Below are positions 57,748 to 64,000 of a stretch of 64,000 bases of DNA, piece after piece. The translations under genes were made by a program, and so were the position numbers. The stretch's first letter is position 1. Every line of letters starts with the position of its first letter. The notes beneath the pieces were generated by a model. It was not told where the DNA came from and made no database searches. It was given only the letters and a program-made list of their open reading frames with translations. Origin of the DNA: Capitulum mitella (taxonomy: Eukaryota; Arthropoda; Thecostraca; Pollicipedomorpha; Pollicipedidae); assembly GCA_030062745.1 (NCBI GenBank), contig CP099848.1, forward strand, positions 5,449,685 through 5,513,684, written 5' to 3'.

Positions 57748-58954
57748 CCCTATTCCCGGAGGGCTGGACGGTATGGTCGATTCCCGGCAGGGGGGCGGAT
57801 TCGCCCCCCCCCGAGATCTCGAGAACTACTTGTCCGATTTCATCGCAACAAACGGCAATCAATTTGCCGTCACGTGAACTACATTTTTATAAAAAGAAAT
57901 TTCCATAATTTTGAAATTTGTGGATACAGGGGGGCAAAAATGTCAAAATCGGGGGTAGTTTTGGACTTCTTATAACTCCGTTGTTTATCGACCGATTTCA
58001 ATGAAACTGGCATGAATCGAGAGATTATGAATAGCGCTTTTACCATAGGTCCGCAAATCTGAAATTTTGAGAAAATTCATGGGCGTTCACAGCGTTTCAA
58101 AAATAGGAGGATTAGTTTTCTAACAACTGAATGAACAGAAGAGGCAAACACCCTTTTTTGGCTTCTGCTAGTCATATTATACTAAAGAAGTACAAATCGC
58201 ATTGCAATGTTTGTATAATGTTAGCATAGGCGGTGCCAGGGACATGAAAAAGGGGGAACTGTCAAGGTCACGCGTTTCTCAGATCAACTTGTGACCTTTG
58301 ACCTTAAATGACCTCCTGTGACCTTGGGGTCACTTGGAATGATGTTGTGTGCATTTAATATTATCTGTAAACGTTTTCGATCATTTGAATTCACTCTATT
58401 TCAAAAATTTCATTTTACGGCCATTGCGATATAGGGTACGCGCACTGACATTTTAGGTCATAGCCCCGTGACCCGAACTGATATCAAGCTGAAACTTGAT
58501 ACACAATTAGAAGGCACCCTTCTACGTCATATATATTCTGGGTTTGACATTTGAAAAAACGGCGCCGAAATTATTGCAAAAAAATAAATTTCGACTTTTG
58601 ACCTTGACCTGACCTTGTAAAATGACCTCAAATAAACAAAATTGCATCTGCACATTGCCCAACTATTTAGCTATACATTCATATAAAGTTTTAAGTTCTA
58701 TCTTAAAATCTCTGTTTTTGGCAGACATTTTCCTTTTACCCTCAACATGGCCAAAAATGACCTGAGGTGCCTCCCAAAAACGTTGCCTGGCTCCGCCCCT
58801 GAGCAAAATAGAATTTTGAAATTTTGTCACGGCGCGTAGAAAGAATAGCTAGGAAAAGTCACCAAGTTTCGTGAAGCTGCGTTAAAAAGCCTGGAATTGG
58901 CAAGCAAAAAAACCCGAGGGGGGCGGATTCAGCCCCCTCCTGCCGGGAATAGGG
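57748..58954. mobile_element. Family A element, complete copy (TTAA-flanked, non-autonomous)
   Basis: Bounded by TTAA at 57,744-57,747 and 58,955-58,958. The ends are inverted: left CCCTATTCCCGG, right CCGGGAATAGGG. Inside each end is a near-palindrome (GGGGGCGGATTCGCCCCC at about 57,791-57,808; GGGGGGCGGATTCAGCCCCC at about 58,917-58,936). The left end has a partial duplication of TTCCCGG. Next to the left hairpin lies GAGATCTCGAGAAC. The interior is rich in TGACCT words, including TGACCTTTGACCT at 58,292-58,304. There is no open frame of note. TTAA target sites and CCCT ends are the piggyBac signature, so a piggyBac-mobilised non-autonomous element is the best inference. Other copies: 49.1-51.6 kb, and partial at 13.66-14.12 and 46.76 kb. 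Confidence 0.82.
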
Positions 58955-58958
58955 TTAA

Positions 58959-59339
58959 TTTAGTTTCTTTTACTTTGGTAAAATAGGCTTTGCCAAGCTG
59001 TGTTTCCTGATGCTAGTGGTTTGGGTTATGGTTTTCTGTATTTAATTTATAAAACAATTTAGTAATTATCAATTGCACGGTGCTGCGTTCACGGTTATGG
59101 GGTTACCCATTAAGTACAATGGCTTTTACCCTGAAGCGCTAACCTACACAACTGGTGAAACTTAATTCGCGGCAGCCTGTCGGCTTCCAAAATATGCAAT
59201 TATTTAAAAGTTTCCGAGCTTCCTGCTACCATTCGCAACTGTGAGGCCGGTTCTGCTATCTTTCTTTCCGTTCCAAGTCATTTATCGCCGATTCTGTTGG
59301 CAGCATATGTAACTCATAACGGCTAATGATGACCTGACT
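58959..59339. other. Unassigned non-coding sequence
   Basis: AT-rich, no frame or repeat recognised. Confidence 0.5.
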
Positions 59340-59808
59340 TCAGGTCAATGATGGTGGTCATTGATACTTTGCCCAGCGACGATCATTGAATGTCTGCATC
59401 GCCTTACGCTCAAAATGCTATAAAAAAATCCACCAATTTTCGAAAAGAAATCAAGAGCATGTCTTGGAAATGGGCTTCACCTTGGGTCAATCACGCAAAA
59501 GACTGAAAATCCGAAAGAGCAGAATTGCTGCGCTTATCGAGATCTCTATTCCCTGAAAGTTTTATTGTGATATCGTGTTTTGCGAAAAAAATGCAAGGCG
59601 CTAAACTTTTTTGGGCATAGGTTCATTTGACCTTTTCTACGTCAGAGATCTGGCCTGGCTTGGGTCAAAATTTCGACACAAGAAGTAAAAAGGATCAAGC
59701 GAAAGGTACACAGATTTATGTCGAGTTGCGTTTATCGTTCTCTCATAATCTTTGAAAACTTCAGGGGACTTTCAACTGTCCCTCCCCCCCAGTCCGGGCA
59801 GGGTTAAA
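59340..59808. repeat. TGACCT-rich relic with hairpin end
   Basis: Contains GATGACCTGACTTCAGGTCA (59,327 on), TTTGACC and GGGTCA words. It ends with AATCTTTGAAAACTTC, then GGGGACTTTCAACTGTCCC and CAGGGTTAA (about 59,796-59,804). This is the hairpin-then-AGGG-TTAA ending of family A with a decayed box. The left end was not found. Confidence 0.45.
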
Positions 59809-60200
59809 ACGGGAGTACTATCTTCGGATGTATTTTTTGACTGTTGGCCTTAAACTGACCTCGTGACTTAATCTCAGATTATCCAATGTTATGCATTTTT
59901 TCCGGTGAATTATCTGTTCACTCATACAAAGTTTGAAAGTCTGCCTTTGAAGTATCATTTGCGGCAGCAGTCTGAAGTTTACTCTAAAAATAGCCATTTC
60001 GGAAAACCATGGCCTGACTTTCCGCGCTCAAGCTCAGTGGTTCTGAGTGACTTTAGCAATTTTCTAATACTAACAGATTCGTTGTTCAATTGGCGTAAGT
60101 GCGCTGAATTCGGTGCAGATGCGCCGCACCGTTCAGGACCTATTTTGGTAATAAAATCTCAGAGGGGGGTCAAATTGACCTCCGCCCGAGTGCTTGTTTA
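59809..60200. repeat. Repeat-like sequence, unassigned family
   Basis: Includes AAACTGACCTCGTGACTTAA and GGGGGGTCAAATTGACCTCC (60,164 on). A plus frame (59,905-60,201, 98 codons) overlaps it and is unrecognised. Confidence 0.35.
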
Positions 60201-61360
60201 GGCAACTAGAAGTGCTCTGATCGTACGAATATCAAGACGTATCTGTTGAATCAGAAGAGATAAACAGTGGTGCGACCAGCTTGGTTGTCTGTGTGAAGGG
60301 GGAAGAGTAGTTCCGATAGTCCTCTTCTAGGTTAGCCCCTAACTCTACCCCATGCGCCCATCATGTGACTGGGCGAAGCTCGGAGTGGTGGTATAAAACT
60401 CGTTTCTGCGTCTTTCATTGGAGTATTTTAAAGCTGTCTCTGATCCTGAATTTTTGGGAGGCAAGAATGAAATTATGACCGTTTCCAAACTTTGCCGATT
60501 CCAAAGTGGCAACTTATGCAAAGATGCAGCATTTAATGTATTTATGTTGAAGCACATTTACATTTATGAGCTTTTGCGTGCGCTTGGTTTCCATGTTTTC
60601 ATTTGCGCCTACGTACATTTACGCACGCACCGTCATGCTTATACTCGTTGTTCGTCTTATGTGGCTGTTGGGGGACGAATACAGCAAGTAGAGGCCAGGT
60701 ACCATTTAACACCCCTTTTTGATTATTTCTGGTGGATCTGCCCTGAGTTTTCGTTTATATGGGCAAGCTGGAGTTTAAGAGGATCCGTACCCCTTTTTGA
60801 TTCGCGTTCCGAGTTTGCCAAACTCCAGCATCTGCGCCTGCCTATTTGGCCACTCTCTGCTGGGTGAAATCCCAACTGGAATCAGTAGAAACAGCTGATG
60901 ATAGAGACATTGATATCTCTCTGACTTTGATGACAACATCAAATCTGCAGTTCTCCCCCTCATATCGCTTCAACAACAACGTAATTTGAATAATCTTGCA
61001 GTAGGCTGCAGCCAGGCTCTTCGTGGCAATTTCAGCTGAATATGTATTCAAAGCGGGATTTCCGAAACGCCCGAGGAAGACTGCTGACGACGTCTCTTGT
61101 CCGGGCATCCGATGGAATGGAGAAGCCATAATTCGCTCTCCGCTACCCCTTCTGCGGACAGCGGGATGACGTCATCACTCGTACAACTGATGCTGCTGTC
61201 GCCGGAATCCCGCTGGTCTTTCCGATATTCTGACTCTTGACCCGCTCCAAGCCTGCCAAGACCTGTTCCTGATCAGCCTATCAGATTAGTTTTGCGTCTT
61301 TGCTCTTTCTCGTGTTTTTTTTGTATCTTGGCAGCTTTTCCGTTCGTCTCCCATCTTCTT
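60201..61360. other. Unassigned sequence, 149-codon plus frame
   Basis: The plus frame 60,418-60,867 has 149 codons with no recognised domain. The middle is Tyr/His/Leu-rich over a CGTACATTTACGCACGC tract. Not called as a gene. Confidence 0.4.
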
Positions 61361-61365
61361 ATCTG

Positions 61366-61406
61366 TTCTTTCTCTCCCCCCTCTCTCTCTATCTCTCTCC
61401 ATTTCC

Positions 61407-61460
<54 letters not shown>
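61366..61460. repeat. (CT)n microsatellite
   Basis: CT-rich tract; uninterrupted (CT)23 at 61,415-61,460. Confidence 0.96.
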
Positions 61461-61462
<2 letters not shown>

Positions 61463-61539
61463 CCCTCTGCCGTCTGGCTGCCGTCAGAGCCGGCTGTTTA
61501 TTTCCACCAGGTTCGGTATTGATTACCGACGGGCCTACC

Positions 61540-61880
61540 TCAAGGAGGGTGAGCTGGGGCCAGTCGGCGCCGCCGTTGCCTACGCTCTCTTCCTCTCTCC
61601 CTCTCTCTCTCCGACGGCGGAGACCAGCGTCAGACCAGCAGCCGCCGCCGGCCACCGCCAAGCAAACAGTTAGTGCAGCGGGACAGATAGGGACAGCGTG
61701 TCGGGACACGCGGGATACCGGGACAGTATGGGCACTGGGAGATACGGAGTACCCGGACATGTAGAGTATCGGGGTAAAAAGGACACCGGAACAGTCGGGT
61801 ACCGGCGACAGACGGGGCACCAGGACAAAGAGGGCTCTCCAGCAAATGGGGTGCCAGGAAAGACGGTGTATCACCGATTA
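61540..61880. repeat. GC-rich sequence with GGGACA-type degenerate repetition
   Basis: GCCGCCGCCGG at about 61,640, then many GGGACA/GGGATAC/CGGGTACC words from 61,678 to 61,870 without a strict period. Plus and minus frames here are composition-driven. Confidence 0.55.
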
Positions 61881-62864
61881 CATATAGAATTGGGTCAGAG
61901 CATTGCCGGGACAAGCAAGGTATGATTGGCCAAACAAACTGTCGGCATCTGGAAAAAAGAAGCGAAAAGTGCTGTGATTTCTCTTCATCAAGATAATAAA
62001 ATGTTATGATGAATTAAGTCTCAAGGGTAATTTCAATAATAATAATAGTCAATTAAGTCTCAACACTAAAGAATGATTTTTTCAAGTACAGCCCATTTTT
62101 GGACATCTTTTTTCATGATGCCTTTATAAAATCCGTCAAAGAAAATGTTCCATCCTTAACACGTGTGTAGAATTGAAGCAGCCCAGCTGTTGTCTGTAAT
62201 CTTAGAAGCTTCTTGAAGTTAGAATTGTCTAAGAACTCAAATGTTGCGGCGTCTTTAGGTGATTTCCTGCCAATTCCCCCGTGCCCCATTCAAGTGTGTC
62301 CTGTTCTTAGCTCTTGCGTGACGTCATAGGCGAACGCGGGTCACTGAACGTTAGCAGAAGACCCATATTTTGTGATATCAGCGTATGACCTCAGAATATA
62401 GTTTTCGACTGATTTACAAGTTTATATTCCCAGGATCGTTAATAATGGAAAAGAACAGTGTTAAAAACGTAATCAGCAACAAATCAGAACTTCATTTATG
62501 AAGCATCGACTGAAACGGAGGGGCCACATATTTAGATGCATGGTTTGCTTACTGCACACATTTAAGAGGCATAGCAGCATCTGAACCTCGCTGCACGTAA
62601 CGGTGTCCATCTGCGCTTCGGTCAAAGGGCTGACTGCCATCCTACCCCGTTTCCTTCCTAGTAAAGAAAGAGCGTCGAAAAATACGAACCTTTAATACGT
62701 TTCCTTCTGATTTCATTCAGATCTGATTTCTTCCATTCAGGGCAATCGGTAGCCTTTCAGCGTTGAGTGGAAGATTTCTTACCGCCTCCGCTGCCATCGT
62801 AGTAATTTTATTGCGGTTCGGCGGACAAACCATGCTCTTTCTGCGACCTGGATTTGGAATCGAA
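61881..62864. other. Unassigned AT-rich sequence
   Basis: Nothing recognised. Confidence 0.55.
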
Positions 62865-63118
62865 CAGCTGTTGTAGACACTGTTTGTTTTTCTTTTGAGG
62901 TCAAGGCCAGGTCAGTGAAAGGTTAAATATTATTGTTAGCCTTTACTGTGCTGCTGGACTGGAATTCTGATCTTGTAGATATGGAGTTATTCAGCTGTTG
63001 TAGATAATGATTGTTTTTTTACTGAGTAAAGGTCAAGTCAATGAAAGGTCGAACATCATTGTGAACCTATATTATGCTGCTAATGCCACAAATGATGTCT
63101 GAATATCACAGACAAGAG
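62865..63118. repeat. 127-bp tandem duplication
   Basis: CAGCTGTTGTAGA starts at 62,865 and 62,992. Both are followed by TGATTGTTTTTT-like sequence, AGGTCAAG, GTCARTGAAAGGT and GTGCTGCTGG or ATGCTGCTAAT. Two diverged units. Confidence 0.8.
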
Positions 63119-63635
63119 TCCTGGTCTTGCAGAGGGGTCAAAAGCATTAACACCATTCCGACAATAAACATGACTCTATGAAGGCTGAAAAGCCAGTTTG
63201 ATGTTAAACACGGTTACTGGCCTCACATAACCCTGGAAAGTTTATTGGCCTTTCAATCCCCAGAACGTTTTCAGTCGTATGTCCAACCGCTTATCCGGTC
63301 CTGTATCGAAAACTGACTCCATATGTTGTCGAACGCCTGAGGAAGAAACCAAAACGTGGTTCAGATCTTCAAAAAAAACTTGCAAGCCCTCAAAAATTAC
63401 GTGACAAATCGGTGTCCTGACATGATCCGGTACTATTTATTGGATTTGTGTTGTAGTCTGAAAAAGATGCGGAAAGGTTGCACTCCAGCCACCGCAAAGT
63501 TCAGGCTCTTCTGAGAAAGGAAAACCTTATGAGAGTGGTAACCACCTCCTCGTTCGGCGAATGTTTATCCATACATTAGATGTACCTCTCCGTGTGTCTC
63601 TCACTCATAACCATTGACAATTTACCGCTGGATAT
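63119..63635. other. Unassigned sequence
   Basis: Nothing recognised. Confidence 0.5.
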
Positions 63636-63935
63636 ACCATCGCACCACGCGGAGACATATGACGCCGGCACCGGCCACCGGCCCAGCGGAGCGTGACTGA
63701 GTGCCGGTAAAGTTCGAGTCGCCGCCCCGGCCGCAGAGAGCGGCGCGGTCGCCACAGGGCGGCGCCCCCCGCGGCGCCTTACGACACGTGCCCGGCGTGG
63801 GGCGGGCCGGCTTACGACGCCTCCCCATTAGCACTTCACTGTTATTACAGCGGGCTGAGTGGTAACGCGGGTAGCGGGGCCCGTTAAACGGAATTCATCT
63901 GGTCCGCAGCTCGGTCGGCAGTGATCGTCGCACGC
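63636..63935. other. CpG-rich block
   Basis: CpG-dense with CCCCATTAGCACTTCACTG and TTATTACAGCGGG embedded at about 63,822-63,855. The minus frame (63,834-63,622, 70 codons) is Arg/Pro/Gly-rich and unrecognised. Confidence 0.45.
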
Positions 63936-64000
63936 AAACGGATCAAATCTAATCTCGGTTTATGGCTCGTTGAGGGTTTTACAACCGATTTGCTTGGAGC

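Noticed and set aside
60418..60867. 149-codon plus frame as a membrane protein
   Set aside because: Aromatic-rich but with no convincing transmembrane pattern; it spans a TACGTACATTTACG low-complexity tract.

Overview
This window looks like a non-coding, repeat-rich stretch of an animal nuclear genome. No open reading frame continues beyond about 256 codons. There is no operon-like packing, no ribosome-binding-site pattern, and no recognisable cellular gene, rRNA or complete tRNA. The only sequences with protein homology I can defend are decayed transposable-element proteins: a mariner transposase and a non-LTR reverse transcriptase. These, with TTAA- and TA-flanked DNA elements and many minisatellites, indicate a metazoan, probably an invertebrate. 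Finer placement is not supported. CpG is abundant in the GC-rich blocks, so strong vertebrate-type CpG depletion is unlikely.

Two kinds of DNA alternate. (i) About a dozen and a half GC- and CpG-rich blocks of 0.2-1.5 kb (for example 6.98-8.26, 16.8-17.4, 25.2-26.7, 29.0-29.8, 31.6-32.2, 52.1-52.8 kb). They carry no credible exons and often contain short AT-containing words resembling transcription-factor sites, so they are candidate regulatory or CpG islands. Many neighbour minisatellites (unit lengths 22, 30, 35, 36-37, 38-41, 39, 53 and 61 bp, and one array with a 221-bp higher-order period at 25.47-26.19 kb). (ii) AT-richer intervals filled with decayed interspersed repeats.

The best resolved repeats are these. 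Family A is about 1.2 kb, flanked by TTAA, with no coding capacity, and is complete at 57,748-58,954. A second copy at about 49.1-51.6 kb is split by a full-length mariner (49,949-51,201) with matching inverted ends and TA duplications. Family B is about 1.5-1.7 kb, at 5,278-6,970 and about 22.5-24.0 kb. A hybrid at 13.3-14.1 kb begins as B and ends as A. A 1.1-kb inverted-repeat element at 42,122-43,257 has ends of about 90 bp and a near-perfect 9-bp flanking duplication. A reverse-transcriptase relic on the minus strand at 44.9-47.2 kb is interrupted by about 1 kb that includes an A-like end.

The most interesting pattern is a module shared by otherwise dissimilar repeats: a GTTCTCGAGAT-like box followed, toward the element end, by a G-rich/C-rich hairpin. 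It suggests one non-autonomous transposon superfamily with a common terminal structure. The elements are also rich in TGACCT half-sites. I found no new defence, metabolic or signalling system. All interspersed-repeat alignments were made by eye, and boundaries marked approximate are approximate.
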